64,000 nucleotides of DNA from CAZTHM01 sp041946825 (GCA_041946825.1 JBHGBD010000018.1:28316-92315); one strand, 5' to 3'; positions 35,965-45,632 are shown, numbered from the stretch's first letter. Notes: generated by a model not told the origin, from the sequence alone. Translations and numbers: made by a program.

Positions 35965-36615
35965 TCAGTCCTCCTCGATTTCGCCGGGCACTTTAGATTT
36001 CTTCTCGCGCTTGCGAAGTTTCTTCTCTTCCTTGGTGCGCTTCTTCTCCTCTTTGACGCGCTCCTTGGAGGCCTGAGCTTCGGCCTTTTCCTCGCGCTTC
36101 AGCTGCCCGAACTTCTTTTCCTGCTCGGCCAGCGCTTTGGTGGCGCCGTCCAGCGTGTCGGCCATCTGATCGATGGCATCACGGAGCGCGTCGCCCTTTT
36201 CGGGCTTGTAATTGCCCGGCGACTGCTGCGCGGCGCGCAAGAATTCCAGTTGCTGCGGGCCGCGATCGAGGAGCGCCCTCAGGCCTTTCCGCATGTCGCC
36301 GGTGTGCTCGTATTGGAGCTCGATCCAATTTTTCAACTCGTCATTCACGGCGATGTAGTCGACCAGCAGATCGTCCAGGTAGGCGGCGGTGTCGTAGCGC
36401 GGATCGGCGGGCTTCTTGCGATAGGTCTCGAATTGATCGAGCCGGGACTGCATCAAGTCGAGATAAACCACAATGCGTTCGGCGGGGTCCTGCGCCTCGC
36501 GCAGCTTGTCTTGCTCCTCATCGGTCAGGTTGGCCCCCGTCTGGGCATGGAGCGACGGCGCGACCAAAACCAGGCTGACGATCGAGACCCCGAGAAGACG
36601 GCAACAGGATTTCAT
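35965..36615 (-). CDS. Exported protein with Lys/Glu-rich coiled-coil tail, unknown
   Basis: I do not recognise this 216-residue protein. The ATG at 36615 lies 2 bp after the upstream stop, pointing to translational coupling. A signal peptide ends at HAQTG (about residue 27). Residues 30-160 are helical and acidic; residues about 165-216 are extremely charged (KEEKKRTKEEKKLRKREKK) and could form a single alpha helix or coiled coil. It forms a pair with the preceding exported protein. Confidence 0.75.
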   Translation of the reverse strand: MKSCCRLLGVSIVSLVLVAPSLHAQTGANLTDEEQDKLREAQDPAERIVVYLDLMQSRLDQFETYRKKPADPRYDTAAYLDDLLVDYIAVNDELKNWIELQYEHTGDMRKGLRALLDRGPQQLEFLRAAQQSPGNYKPEKGDALRDAIDQMADTLDGATKALAEQEKKFGQLKREEKAEAQASKERVKEEKKRTKEEKKLRKREKKSKVPGEIEED

Positions 36616-36617
36616 TG

Positions 36618-37163
36618 TCAAATCGCGCGCAGCAGAAATTCGTAGGACGGTTTTCGCACCACGGCCTTGCTGGGCTTTCGCGGCGGTTCCGTCGGGAACA
36701 GCGCTTTAAGGACTTCGTTCCTCAGGCTGTCGACTTCTTTCGCGGTTTTCTCCACAGGCTCACGAACCATGTATGAGACGCGATGCTTGAGGTCTTCGAG
36801 AAAGCGGGCATCTTCGCGCAGTGCGATGTCAAGCTCCTTGAATCCTGCCGGCTTTCTGCTGGCTCGACGCCCCGAGCCCTGGAGGGTCGTCCAGGCGCTC
36901 TTCACCTGCTGGAGGTAATCCGCCAGGAATTTGTTCGCGGCGTCGACATCCCCCCTCTCAAAGGCTTCCGAGGCATGATTAAGCTTGAACCGCGACAGAC
37001 GAATTTCGATCTTGGCTTTTTTGACCGGATTGGATTCGCGCTTGAGGCGCGCCGCCAAGTCGCCCTCTTTATCCGCGCCGTTGAGATCCAAGGAAAAGAA
37101 CGCCAACCCCACGCAGGCGGCTATGAGCAGGGTGGCGGTCAGGCGTTTTCGAGAGGGGGCCAT
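36618..37163 (-). CDS. Exported helical protein, unknown
   Basis: The protein has 181 residues with a basic N-terminus and hydrophobic signal (TATLLIAACVGLAFFSLDLN), then predominantly helical, charged sequence (AARLKRESNPVKKAKIEIRL, FLADYLQQVKSAWTTLQ). No known domain is visible. It starts 15 bp after the TPR gene and its stop is 2 bp before the next start, so the three are probably one transcript. It may act with that next protein, since both are exported, helical and adjacent. Confidence 0.75.
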   Translation of the reverse strand: MAPSRKRLTATLLIAACVGLAFFSLDLNGADKEGDLAARLKRESNPVKKAKIEIRLSRFKLNHASEAFERGDVDAANKFLADYLQQVKSAWTTLQGSGRRASRKPAGFKELDIALREDARFLEDLKHRVSYMVREPVEKTAKEVDSLRNEVLKALFPTEPPRKPSKAVVRKPSYEFLLRAI

Positions 37164-37178
37164 CGCAGGGGATTATAA

Positions 37179-38504
37179 CTATTTTCGCAGCTCTCGACGA
37201 AGCGGTTTCAGGCGCTCGCGCGCCTGCCACTCCTGGTCCGGACTCTGGCCGTGGGACAGTTCCAGAAAGCGCTCGTAGTTCTTGATGGCGCTGGGCAGGT
37301 CGCGCAGATGATCGTAGCAAGTGGCCAGAACGAAGAAGACGCCCGCAGGCGCGTCCGGCGCGCGGGAAAGCTGCTCGAACAATGGGAGCGCCTCGGGGTA
37401 GCGCTTCTGCAAGTAGAGGCTCGTTGCCAGCCCGTTCGCCGCCTCGCGACTTCGGGAGTCGAGATTGAGCGCGGCGCGGAATTCGGCCTCCGCCTCCGGG
37501 AACTTCTGCTGGTCCAGCAGGGTCTGCGCGAGCGCGCGATGGAGGTCGGACTCGTTGGGCGTCTCAGCTACCGCCAGCCGGTAATACTTTTCCGACTCGG
37601 CGAAGCGCTTGAGCAGCGCGCAGACGTCTCCCAGCGCCGCAGTCACGCCCGGCGCCCGCGGGTTCCCCTGATAGACAGTCTGGAGATTCTCGAGAGCCTT
37701 TTCGTTATTTCCTTCCTGGAGATAAACGCGCGCGAGATGGAAACGCGACTCAAGGTCGCCGGGCTGTGCCGCCAGGTATTTTTCGAAATGCGCCGAAGCC
37801 TCCGGCGCGCGCTTCAGTCCTTCGAGGGCAAGCGCCATTCCCAGCTCCGCCTGGGCGAGCTGGGGATCAGTCTCGGCGGCTTTCTGGAACGACGCCAGGG
37901 CTTTCTCAAAGTCCTTCTTGCCGAGATAGAGCTGGCCCAGGTCGAAATATCCAATGGCAAGCGACGGATCGAGTTTCAGCGCTTCCTGGAACTCTTTTTC
38001 GGCGGCGTCCGGTTGACCGGAAATATTGAGTGCCCGGCCGCAGTAGAGGTGAGCGCGCGTGTGCTGGGGTTTGAGGGACACCGCTTTCTCGAGGTAAGGC
38101 ACCGCCTCGGCTGCGCGTTTCATCTGGATCAGCAGGATGCCGAGATTCAGCTGCGCCTCGAAGAGTTCCGGCTGGAGTTGCAGGGCTCGCTGGTAGGCGC
38201 GTACGGCATCCTCGCTCTGGTTGAGGCCTGAGTAGGCATACCCCAGGTTGAACCATGCCGCCGGCATGTCGGAGTGCTCGCGGACGACGACTTCGAGAGC
38301 TTTGGCGGCGGCGGCAAAATCCTTCCGGTCGAGCGCTTCGCTGGCGGTTTTGAGCAGGGCGGGAATATCCGGCGGCGTCGCGGACGCTTTCGATTGCTGT
38401 TCCTCCGCCCGCAGCGGCCCGGGGGCGCTGAGCAGAATGCCGAAAAGGAGAACGGCGCGGAAATCAGCGAGTCTTGGCTCGCGCAGACCGTGCATCATGG
38501 TCAT
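37179..38504 (-). CDS. Exported TPR protein overlapping the uvrA stop
   Basis: The likely start is the ATG at 38504 (two further ATGs at 38498 and 38495), giving about 441 residues. The N-terminus is a signal peptide (LADFRAVLLFGILLSAPGPL). The rest consists of roughly ten TPR units, for example MPAAWFNLGYAYSGLNQSED, HTRAHLYCGRALNISGQPDA and DPSLAIGYFDLGQLYLGKKD. The gene starts about 40 bp inside the end of uvrA, so it is likely translated from the same mRNA, although a functional link to repair is not obvious. Confidence 0.85.
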   Translation of the reverse strand: MTMMHGLREPRLADFRAVLLFGILLSAPGPLRAEEQQSKASATPPDIPALLKTASEALDRKDFAAAAKALEVVVREHSDMPAAWFNLGYAYSGLNQSEDAVRAYQRALQLQPELFEAQLNLGILLIQMKRAAEAVPYLEKAVSLKPQHTRAHLYCGRALNISGQPDAAEKEFQEALKLDPSLAIGYFDLGQLYLGKKDFEKALASFQKAAETDPQLAQAELGMALALEGLKRAPEASAHFEKYLAAQPGDLESRFHLARVYLQEGNNEKALENLQTVYQGNPRAPGVTAALGDVCALLKRFAESEKYYRLAVAETPNESDLHRALAQTLLDQQKFPEAEAEFRAALNLDSRSREAANGLATSLYLQKRYPEALPLFEQLSRAPDAPAGVFFVLATCYDHLRDLPSAIKNYERFLELSHGQSPDQEWQARERLKPLRRELRK

Positions 38505-41484
38505 TCGAGAGATGGCGCGCCAGGTATTTCCCTGTGTAGGAGCGGGAATTCTTGAGGATGTCTTCCGGACGGCCGGCGGCCACCACATATCCACCATCAT
38601 CGCCCCCCTCGGGGCCCAGGTCAATAATCCAGTCGGCGGTTTTGAGCACGTCGAGGTTGTGCTCGATGATCAACACGCTGCCGCCCGCTTCGATCAACTT
38701 GCGAAATGCCGCCAGGAGTTTGCTGATGTCCTCGAAGTGCAATCCGGTCGTAGGCTCGTCGAAAATGAAAAGCGTGTTCTCGCTGGTCTGCTGCGCCAGG
38801 TACGCCGCCAGCCGCACGCGTTGAGCCTCGCCGCCGGAGAGCGTCGTCGCTGACTGCCCCAGGCGCAAATATCCCAGACCCACTTCGTCGAGCAGGCGAA
38901 TCTTGTGGGTAATCTTCGGGACATTGGAAAAGAACGCCAGCGCTTCCCTCACCGTCATTTGCAGCACATCGTAGACATTCTTGCCCCGGTAGCGGATTTC
39001 CAGAACGCCGGGCTTGAATCGCCGGCCGCGGCACTCTTCGCAGATCAATTCCACATCGGCGAGAAATTGCATCTCGACGGTCACCGTGCCGTCACCCTGG
39101 CAGGTCTCGCAGCGCCCGCCGGGAATATTGAAGGAGAAATGGCCAGGCGAGTAATTGCGCCGCCGCGCCTCGGTCGTCGAGGCGAACAGTTCGCGGATCG
39201 CGTCGAACGCCTTGAGGTAAGTAATCGGGTTGGAGCGCGGCGTGCGCCCCAGCGGCGACTGGTCCACCAGCACCAGGTCCGCCAACTGCTGGTCGCCTTC
39301 GATACGCTCGTATTCGGCGCGCGGCGCCGCGACGCCGCGGCGCGACATCAGCGCGTTGTAGAGAACGTCGTGAACGAGCGTCGATTTCCCCGATCCCGAG
39401 ACGCCGGCGACGCAGACCATCACACCGAGTGGGATATCGACGTCGATGGATTTCAGGTTGTGCTGGCGCGCTCCGCGAATACGCAGCCAGCGCTTGCCGG
39501 GCGTGCGACGCTCGCCGGGAACGGGGATCTCGAGTTCGCCGGAAAGATAACGCCCGGTCAGCGAGTGCGGGTCGGCCTTCAGTCCCGCCAGATCGCCTTC
39601 GTAGACGACGCGACCTCCGTGCTCGCCGGCTCCCGGCCCCAGGTCGAGAATCCTGTCGGCGCGGCGCATCATCTCGGGGTCGTGCTCGACTACCAGAATC
39701 GTGTTGCCGAGGTCGCGCAGGCTGCCGAGGATTTCAATCAGCCGGGTCGTATCCCGCGCGTGCAACCCGATGGAAGGTTCATCAAGCACGTAGAGCGCGC
39801 CTACCAGGTTCGAACCAAGCGACGTGGCGAGTTGGATCCGCTGCGACTCTCCTCCCGAGAGCGTCGAAGCCAGCCGGTCCAGCGTCAGATACTCCAGGCC
39901 CACCTTGTAGAGGTATCTCAGCCGCGAGCGAATCTCCTCCAAAACCTTGTCGGCAACCTTTTCCTGGAACTCACTCAGGCGAAGCTCGTTGAAGAACCGG
40001 TAGGCCTCCTGAATCGACATCCGGCAAACATCCGTGATGGACTTGCTTTCGATGCGGACGTTCAACGCTTCGCGCCGCACGCGCCCGCCACCGCAGTCCG
40101 GGCAGAGCGCGTAGCCGCGGTAGCGGCTGAGAAAGACGCGCACGTGCAGCTTGTACTTCTTCCGCTCGAGGTAGTTGAAGAACCCGCGGATCCCGTCAAA
40201 CTCTTCGTCGCCATCGACAACCCAGCGGCGCTGGTCCGCGGTCAGCTTGTAGTAGGGGACATCGACGGGAACACTCCGCGAGCGCGCCAGCCGGCGCATC
40301 TCATTGTAGAAGGTGCGATAGCGCGGCTTGGTCCAGGGATCGACCGCGCCCTCCGACAGGCTCTTGTTCTTGTCCGGAATCACCAGGTCGAGGTCGAAGT
40401 CAATCGTGTTCCCGAAGCCCTGGCAGCGCGGGCAAGCGCCGAAAGGATTGTTGAACGAAAAGAAGCTGGGCTCGGGTTCCTGAAAGCTTCGCCGGCAATT
40501 CTTGCACTCGAACCGCTCGTTGAAGATCAGCCGCTGCGGCGTCTCCGGCCCGTTCGCGGAAACAAACTCCAGAATTGTCTCGCCGCTCTCGCGGTAGCAG
40601 AGCTCGATGGAATCGATCAGCCGCTGGCGAATGTCCGCGCCCACCGCCAGGCGGTCTACGAGAACGTAGACCGGCTGGGCGAAGTCAATTTCGAGCAACG
40701 ACTCCGGCGTCGAGAATTCGAAGACTTTGCCGTTCTGATACAGGCGATTGAAACCGCCCTGGCGCAACGAGGCCAGCCGGGGCTTGAGCGTTCCGTCAGG
40801 CGGCGACGTGGCGCCGCCCTTGGGGGCGGCAGACCCTTCACCCGCCGAAGTTGCGCCGCGCTTCGTTCGGCTCTTGCGAGGCGACGGGATGGCAATTCCG
40901 GCTGGAGACGAAACTCCGGGGTTAATCTGAAACAGGACATAGAACCGCCGGCCCGCTTCGAGCGCCAGCACGCGGTCGGCGATTTCGTCCACGTCGTCTT
41001 TGCGGACCACCTCGCCGCACTGCGGGCAGTACGTGACACCCACGCGCGCGAAGAGCAGCCGGAGGTAATCGTAAATCTCCGTGGCCGTCGCCACCGTCGA
41101 GCGCGGATTGCGCGTGGAGTTCTTCTGCCGGATGGCGACCGCGGGCGCGATGCCCTCGACTTCGTCAACGTCCGGCTTCTCCATGCGCTCCAGGAATTGA
41201 CGCGCGTAAGCGGAAAGAGATTCGATGTAGCGGCGCTGGCCTTCCGCGTAGATCGTGTCAAATGCCAGGCTGGACTTCCCCGAGCCGGATACTCCGGTCA
41301 CCACCGTCAAGCGGTTGAGCGGGATGCGGCATTCGATGTTCTTCAAGTTGTGGACTCGCGCGCCGCGCACAAGGATGGCATCGGGATTGGCAAGATCGGA
41401 ACTCGAACCTGGCACGGGCGAGGATTCGACCGTCGCCGGCGCCGTCTGGAGAGCCGCGTTGTTAAGGTTCTCGGTTGTGTCCAA
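38464..41484 (-). CDS. uvrA: Excinuclease ABC subunit A (UvrA)
   Basis: UvrA is the damage-recognition ATPase of nucleotide excision repair. The 1006-residue frame uses a TTG start at 41484; no ATG lies before the first domain, and the N-terminal 35 residues are a low-complexity extension. Walker A motifs are GVSGSGKSSLA (64-74) and GVSGSGKSTLV; ABC signatures are TLSGGESQRIQLA and TLSGGEAQRVRLA. Zinc-binding cysteine pairs are CKNC/CPRC and CETCQGDG/CEECRGR. A Ser/Gly/Lys-rich insertion (around residues 195-235, with PRKSRTKRGATSAGEGS) lies in the first signature region. Length and architecture are otherwise normal. Confidence 0.96.
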   Translation of the reverse strand: MDTTENLNNAALQTAPATVESSPVPGSSSDLANPDAILVRGARVHNLKNIECRIPLNRLTVVTGVSGSGKSSLAFDTIYAEGQRRYIESLSAYARQFLERMEKPDVDEVEGIAPAVAIRQKNSTRNPRSTVATATEIYDYLRLLFARVGVTYCPQCGEVVRKDDVDEIADRVLALEAGRRFYVLFQINPGVSSPAGIAIPSPRKSRTKRGATSAGEGSAAPKGGATSPPDGTLKPRLASLRQGGFNRLYQNGKVFEFSTPESLLEIDFAQPVYVLVDRLAVGADIRQRLIDSIELCYRESGETILEFVSANGPETPQRLIFNERFECKNCRRSFQEPEPSFFSFNNPFGACPRCQGFGNTIDFDLDLVIPDKNKSLSEGAVDPWTKPRYRTFYNEMRRLARSRSVPVDVPYYKLTADQRRWVVDGDEEFDGIRGFFNYLERKKYKLHVRVFLSRYRGYALCPDCGGGRVRREALNVRIESKSITDVCRMSIQEAYRFFNELRLSEFQEKVADKVLEEIRSRLRYLYKVGLEYLTLDRLASTLSGGESQRIQLATSLGSNLVGALYVLDEPSIGLHARDTTRLIEILGSLRDLGNTILVVEHDPEMMRRADRILDLGPGAGEHGGRVVYEGDLAGLKADPHSLTGRYLSGELEIPVPGERRTPGKRWLRIRGARQHNLKSIDVDIPLGVMVCVAGVSGSGKSTLVHDVLYNALMSRRGVAAPRAEYERIEGDQQLADLVLVDQSPLGRTPRSNPITYLKAFDAIRELFASTTEARRRNYSPGHFSFNIPGGRCETCQGDGTVTVEMQFLADVELICEECRGRRFKPGVLEIRYRGKNVYDVLQMTVREALAFFSNVPKITHKIRLLDEVGLGYLRLGQSATTLSGGEAQRVRLAAYLAQQTSENTLFIFDEPTTGLHFEDISKLLAAFRKLIEAGGSVLIIEHNLDVLKTADWIIDLGPEGGDDGGYVVAAGRPEDILKNSRSYTGKYLARHLSNDHDARSARAKTR

Positions 41485-41678
41485 TGATCCGCTGCCCGGA
41501 TTCGGATTTCGCCGGCCGCCTGATGCCCGGGTTAATTCACACCGGCTCCCACAGTGCGCGCCGTCGAGGGTTGCCCAAACCTGTCATTATAAGCCCAGCC
41601 TCGCGGCAATTCAAACCGCGCCGCGACGGCTCAGAACCCCGCTGATTGAAGGGAGCTCATGCGGTGACGGGAGAAGGG

Positions 41679-42482
41679 CTAGGCAGCAGTCCGGCGAAGC
41701 TTTTCCTGGTACATCCGCTGGTCGGCGGTGTCGAGGACTTCCTGGATGTCGGCGCCCTTCGAGTATGCGGCAACGCCCCAGCTCAAGCGCAGGGTGAGGC
41801 CCGGGATAGAGTTGGCGAGGTTCCATCCCTGGACCAGCGCCTCGAGGCGGTCGAGGGCCGGCCGCGCGCGCTGCTCGTCACTGTCATCCATGATGACCAG
41901 GAACTCGTCGCCCCCGTAGCGGATGACCGTGTCCGTGGCGCGGAAATTCTTCTTCAAGAGCGCGGCAACGCCGGTCAGGATCTTATCCCCCGCTAGATAT
42001 CCCATGTGAGTATTAACTGACTTCAGATCATCTATATCCAATAGTACAAAAGCGAGGCTGATCCCGGTCCGGTCGGCGCGGCTGGTGTCGCGGGGAAGAA
42101 CCTGGTCGAGAAAGCGCCGGTTAAAGGTCTCGGTCAACGGATCGACCAGCGTGAGCCGCTCGGCGGCCTCCGTGCGCAGCACCTGTCTGACCAGTTCGTC
42201 GCGAGTGTTCTGGAGGGTCCGCCGCTGCACCAGCGCGTGGATGTTGAACAGCGCGATGAGCACCGTGAACGCAAATACCAACTGCGGCAGGTAGCGGCCG
42301 CTCAAATGGAGTGCTCCCAGATTCCACATCAGGTTGGGTGCGAACAGCGCCACCAATCCTGCCGCGGCCAGCAGCGCCGTCAGGATCCCAATCGACCAGA
42401 ACTGGAGATCCCGGCCCTCGAGCGAGCGCATTTCGCGGCGCAGTTCCTCGGCGCGCGATTCCCAGTCAGGGGCCCGATCCAT
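41679..42482 (-). CDS. Membrane-bound GGDEF diguanylate cyclase
   Basis: This 267-residue protein makes cyclic di-GMP from GTP. Two membrane helices (about 30-50 and 65-85) anchor it, and a short coiled coil leads to the GGDEF domain. The active-site motif is intact (YGGDEFLVIM, G190-F194), and an inhibitory-site RxxD (R181-A-T-D184) lies five residues before it, as in product-inhibited cyclases. No periplasmic sensor domain is large enough to name. It stands alone, leftward, upstream of uvrA by about 190 bp. Confidence 0.92.
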   Translation of the reverse strand: MDRAPDWESRAEELRREMRSLEGRDLQFWSIGILTALLAAAGLVALFAPNLMWNLGALHLSGRYLPQLVFAFTVLIALFNIHALVQRRTLQNTRDELVRQVLRTEAAERLTLVDPLTETFNRRFLDQVLPRDTSRADRTGISLAFVLLDIDDLKSVNTHMGYLAGDKILTGVAALLKKNFRATDTVIRYGGDEFLVIMDDSDEQRARPALDRLEALVQGWNLANSIPGLTLRLSWGVAAYSKGADIQEVLDTADQRMYQEKLRRTAA

Positions 42483-42724
42483 ACTACTCCTCCACCAGCC
42501 TCAGCCTCTCCCGCGAGCCGGAGCGGAATTTCGGAATATCCCCCCGCGTGCCGCGGAAGTGCGCACATGCCGCTCCCGCTACTCTCATCGGCAGGGCGGA
42601 TGGTGAAGATGAGTCGCAGATCGGCAACCCTCAATTGCGGACGGGCTGGACGTCCTTTGTCGCTGCGCGGGAGCGTCAACACGGGATTTCATCTCGCAAC
42701 CGCAAAAGTCGCCACTCCCTCCAC

Positions 42725-42730
42725 TATAAT
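42725..42730 (+). promoter_or_regulatory. TATAAT -10 element before the MFS gene
   Basis: A perfect TATAAT lies 32 bp upstream of the MFS start codon. No convincing -35 hexamer is seen at the normal distance. Confidence 0.4.
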
Positions 42731-42762
42731 GATTGGCGCCCTGAGGTGATGATTCAGGACGA

Positions 42763-44052
42763 ATGGCCACCGACCCCTCCAATGTTCCCGGTTCGATCGC
42801 GCAGCCCGTGCCGGAACTCCGGCCGCTCGCGGCCATGTTCCGTTCGTTCCGGCACCGGGACTTCGCGTTCTTCTGGACGGGCAACTTCCTCTCCAACATC
42901 GGCACCTGGATGCAAAACCTGGCGCTGGGCTGGCTGGTGCTGGAGTTCACGGACTCCCCGTTTTTGCTGGGCTTGAACGGCTTTCTCGGCTCGGCGCCAT
43001 CCCTGTTCTTTTCGCTCCCCGGCGGAGCCATCGCCGACCGCCTGAACCGGCGCAAGCTGATGGTCGTCACCCAGACCGCCATGATGGTGCTGGCCCTGAT
43101 CCTGGCGATTCTGACTTCATTTCGGGTCGTGACGATCACCGAAATCCTGCTCATCAGTTTTCTGACCGGGCTCGCGTCGGCGCTCAATAACCCCGCTTAC
43201 CAGGCGATCGTTCCTGACCTCGTCGGGCGCGAGAATCTGACCAACGCGATCGCGTTGAATTCGGCCCAGTTCAATATGTCGCGCGCCATCGGGCCGACCC
43301 TGGCGGGGCTGGCGCTGGGTTCGCTGGGGGCCGCCGGATGCTTCTATCTGAACTCGGTCAGCTTCCTGGCGCTCATCATCGCCCTGCTGGCCATCACGGT
43401 TCCGAGGCGTCACAACGAAAAGGGGCCCTCGGTCTGGGCGGCAATGATTGAAGGGGTGCGCTACGTGGGCAGGAATCGCCCCTTGATCCTTCTTCTCTCC
43501 GTGCCGTCGTTCCTCAGTCTCCTCGGCCTGCCGTTCGTCGTGCTGATGCCGGTGTTCGCGCGCGACCTCCTGAAGGTCGGCGCCTCGGGGCTGGGTTATC
43601 TGATGGCCGGAGCGGGGATCGGCGCTGTCGTCTCAGCGCTCACGCTGGCTGCCCAAGGACGCATCCAGCGGCGAACGAATTACATCTACGGCAGCGCGGC
43701 GACGTTCTCTCTCGCCCTGATCCTGATGTCATGGGCCCAGTCGTTTATCACCGCATTCCTTCTTCTGATCATTCTTGGCGCCACGATGGTCGGGGCGCTC
43801 TCGTTGACCAACAGCACCCTGCAGGCCACCAGCCCTCCGGCGTTTCGCGGGCGAATTATGAGCATGTACAACCTGGCGGTGATCGGCCTGTCGCCATTGG
43901 GAAGCCTGCAGGCGGGAGCCATCGCCGAGGCCCTGGGCGTACGCTTTGCCCTCACCCTGGGAGGAGCGGTCTGCCTGGCCTACTTCCTTCTCCTCCTTGC
44001 GCTGCTTCCTCGCCTGCGGCGCTCCACTCCCCTGCCCCGACAGGACATTTAG
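42763..44052 (+). CDS. Major facilitator superfamily exporter (MFS_3/enterobactin-exporter type)
   Basis: The 429-residue protein has about 12 membrane segments. The N-terminal motif FRHRDFAFFWTGNFLSNIGT followed by MQNLALGWLVLEFT is characteristic of the MFS_3 group that includes EntS-like exporters, and GGAIADRLNRRKLMVVTQTA is the loop 2-3 MFS signature. AGGA lies just before the ATG. Substrate cannot be told; siderophore or drug export is only a family-level guess. No biosynthetic genes are adjacent. Confidence 0.9.
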   Translation: MATDPSNVPGSIAQPVPELRPLAAMFRSFRHRDFAFFWTGNFLSNIGTWMQNLALGWLVLEFTDSPFLLGLNGFLGSAPSLFFSLPGGAIADRLNRRKLMVVTQTAMMVLALILAILTSFRVVTITEILLISFLTGLASALNNPAYQAIVPDLVGRENLTNAIALNSAQFNMSRAIGPTLAGLALGSLGAAGCFYLNSVSFLALIIALLAITVPRRHNEKGPSVWAAMIEGVRYVGRNRPLILLLSVPSFLSLLGLPFVVLMPVFARDLLKVGASGLGYLMAGAGIGAVVSALTLAAQGRIQRRTNYIYGSAATFSLALILMSWAQSFITAFLLLIILGATMVGALSLTNSTLQATSPPAFRGRIMSMYNLAVIGLSPLGSLQAGAIAEALGVRFALTLGGAVCLAYFLLLLALLPRLRRSTPLPRQDI

Positions 44053-44376
44053 ACCCTGGAGCCTTGTACGCGGGAAAGCGCCCGGAGGGCAAGGAGTCGA
44101 GCCGACGCAGCGTTTGGCCACACAAAGCCTGGCCTGGCAAGGAAAGATGCAACCTGGCGCCTCAGGACGCGCGCCACGGCCCTTCGACGCGCCCGTCCGG
44201 CGCCGAAAACCACCGGTTCCTCGTCAGGGCATCGAGCCTAGCGACACTTTGTCGGGTTTAGTCGGCAAACGACAGAGCAATTCGGGAAGATTGTCACTGG
44301 ATGCGACTTCAGCGGGACGGTGCCCTGAATGCCGGTATCCGGCCATTCCCGTGTCGCTCTGACCTGCGGGTGCGGT
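44053..44376. other. Intergenic region between convergent genes
   Basis: This 324-bp gap follows the MFS gene and precedes the end of the DsbA-like gene. Short open frames cross it, but none has a ribosome-binding site or known motif. No terminator with a T-tract was found. Confidence 0.5.
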
Positions 44377-45483
44377 TTATCTCGCCGCGCGCAGGGCGTC
44401 GTCGATGGCCTTGACGTAGTCGGCCTCGGGCAGGCCGACGATCATCTTGCCGTTGATGAAGGAAGTTGGAGTGCTCTGGACGCCCAGAGCCTGCCCCTCG
44501 CGGTAATTGGCCTCAATGCGCGGCATGGTGGCTTTGGAATCGATGCAGGCGGCAAAGCGCAGGCGGTCGAGTCCCACTTGTTCGCCGAAGCTGATCACCT
44601 GGTCGCGGACATTGGCGGCCGTCAGGGCGGTCTGATTCTTGAAGATCAGTGTGCGCAGCGGCACGTATGTTTCGGGATTCAACTGGTAGGCGCACTGGTT
44701 GGCGACGGTGGCGGTCAGTGTCCAGTCGTGAATCGCGGCCAGGGGAAAGTCCTTATAGATTACCCGCACCTTGTTGTTGTACTTGGGCAGCAGGTTGTTC
44801 TCCATAAACTCGTGCAGGCGCGCGCAGGTCGGGCACTGGAGGTCGCCGTATTCGACCACCGTCACGGGGGCCGACAGAGGGCCCTGGCTGGGCTGATTGG
44901 CCGTGTTGATCGTCTTGAGGGCCATCCCCTTGACATCCTCGCCCAGATTGAAAGGCTTCCCCAGGACGACGAAGCGATTGTCCTTGGTCAGGTAGAAATC
45001 CTGGGTCTGTTTCTGCTGCCCCTCTTCGACCGTCACGGTCGTCGCCAGCAATCCGGGATAGGGCGAGGGCCGGGGCGAGGCTGCCGTCACATTGACGGCG
45101 GTGGGGATCTTGAACTGTTCTCGCACGCGCTTGATGATCTCACCTTGAACGTCGCCTGAGACCGCGTACATGTTCCCCAGGATCAGAAACCGGCCGTCCT
45201 TGGTGATCAACGCCGGGTTGTTGCGTTTCTGCTTGCCGTCGTCGGAGGTGATGGTTGTGGTCAGGTAATCCGGGTGGGGCGAGGGCGCGAAGGCGTCCGC
45301 GGTCAGTTTCGTCGAATCGGGCACGCCGAACTTGGCGCGCACAAAACGCACGACCTTCTCGCGCACCGCGGCCTCGTTGAGCGGCGTGTTCTTGGCCGGA
45401 ACCGCAGCCGCAATCGCGGCGACCACGCCGGCAAAGACCAGAATAACCCCCGTTGCTTGCAGACGCTTCGATGACAGCTTCAT
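44377..45483 (-). CDS. DsbA-family thioredoxin-fold protein with duplicated N-terminal module
   Basis: The 368-residue protein starts at an ATG with GGAG upstream. A signal or anchor (VILVFAGVVAAIAAAVP) precedes two copies of an unknown ~75-residue module (LTTTITSDDGKQKRNNPALI and LLATTVTVEEGQQKQTQDFY, each ending in ILGN/VLGK plus a DV-containing segment). The C-terminal part is a DsbA-like thioredoxin fold with active-site C217-P-T-C220 in VVEYGDLQCPTCARLHEF, helical insert, and the cis-Pro region STPTSFINGKMIVGL. It probably oxidises or isomerises disulfides of exported proteins. It lies beside the metal-uptake genes. Confidence 0.88.
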   Translation of the reverse strand: MKLSSKRLQATGVILVFAGVVAAIAAAVPAKNTPLNEAAVREKVVRFVRAKFGVPDSTKLTADAFAPSPHPDYLTTTITSDDGKQKRNNPALITKDGRFLILGNMYAVSGDVQGEIIKRVREQFKIPTAVNVTAASPRPSPYPGLLATTVTVEEGQQKQTQDFYLTKDNRFVVLGKPFNLGEDVKGMALKTINTANQPSQGPLSAPVTVVEYGDLQCPTCARLHEFMENNLLPKYNNKVRVIYKDFPLAAIHDWTLTATVANQCAYQLNPETYVPLRTLIFKNQTALTAANVRDQVISFGEQVGLDRLRFAACIDSKATMPRIEANYREGQALGVQSTPTSFINGKMIVGLPEADYVKAIDDALRAAR

Positions 45484-45583
45484 CAAGCTCCAAAACTCCT
45501 TTCGTGATCGCCCGTCGCCCCGCTCCAGCACCCTGCTAGAATTTTAGCCGACCCGAGCACGAAAAAGCAATTTCCGGAAGGTT

Positions 45584-45608
45584 GTAGAGGCGAGTTTATC
45601 TCGCCACC
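45584..45608. repeat. Short palindromic (REP-like) element
   Basis: GTAG is followed by a stem GGCGAG/CTCGCC with loop TTTAT. The same design (GTAG-N-GGCGNN, TTTAY loop) appears twice, in opposite orientation, at 63867-63918. Confidence 0.6.
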
Positions 45609-45632
45609 TGGCAGCGTAAAGCCGCCCCTGCG

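Noticed and set aside
38905..41487. 860-residue open frame on the plus strand opposite uvrA
   Set aside because: It is antisense to a clearly conserved UvrA gene, shows no domain pattern, and long antisense frames are common in GC-rich DNA.
44053..44376. Possible riboswitch or small RNA after the MFS gene
   Set aside because: No known conserved core or promoter was recognised and both flanking genes end here.
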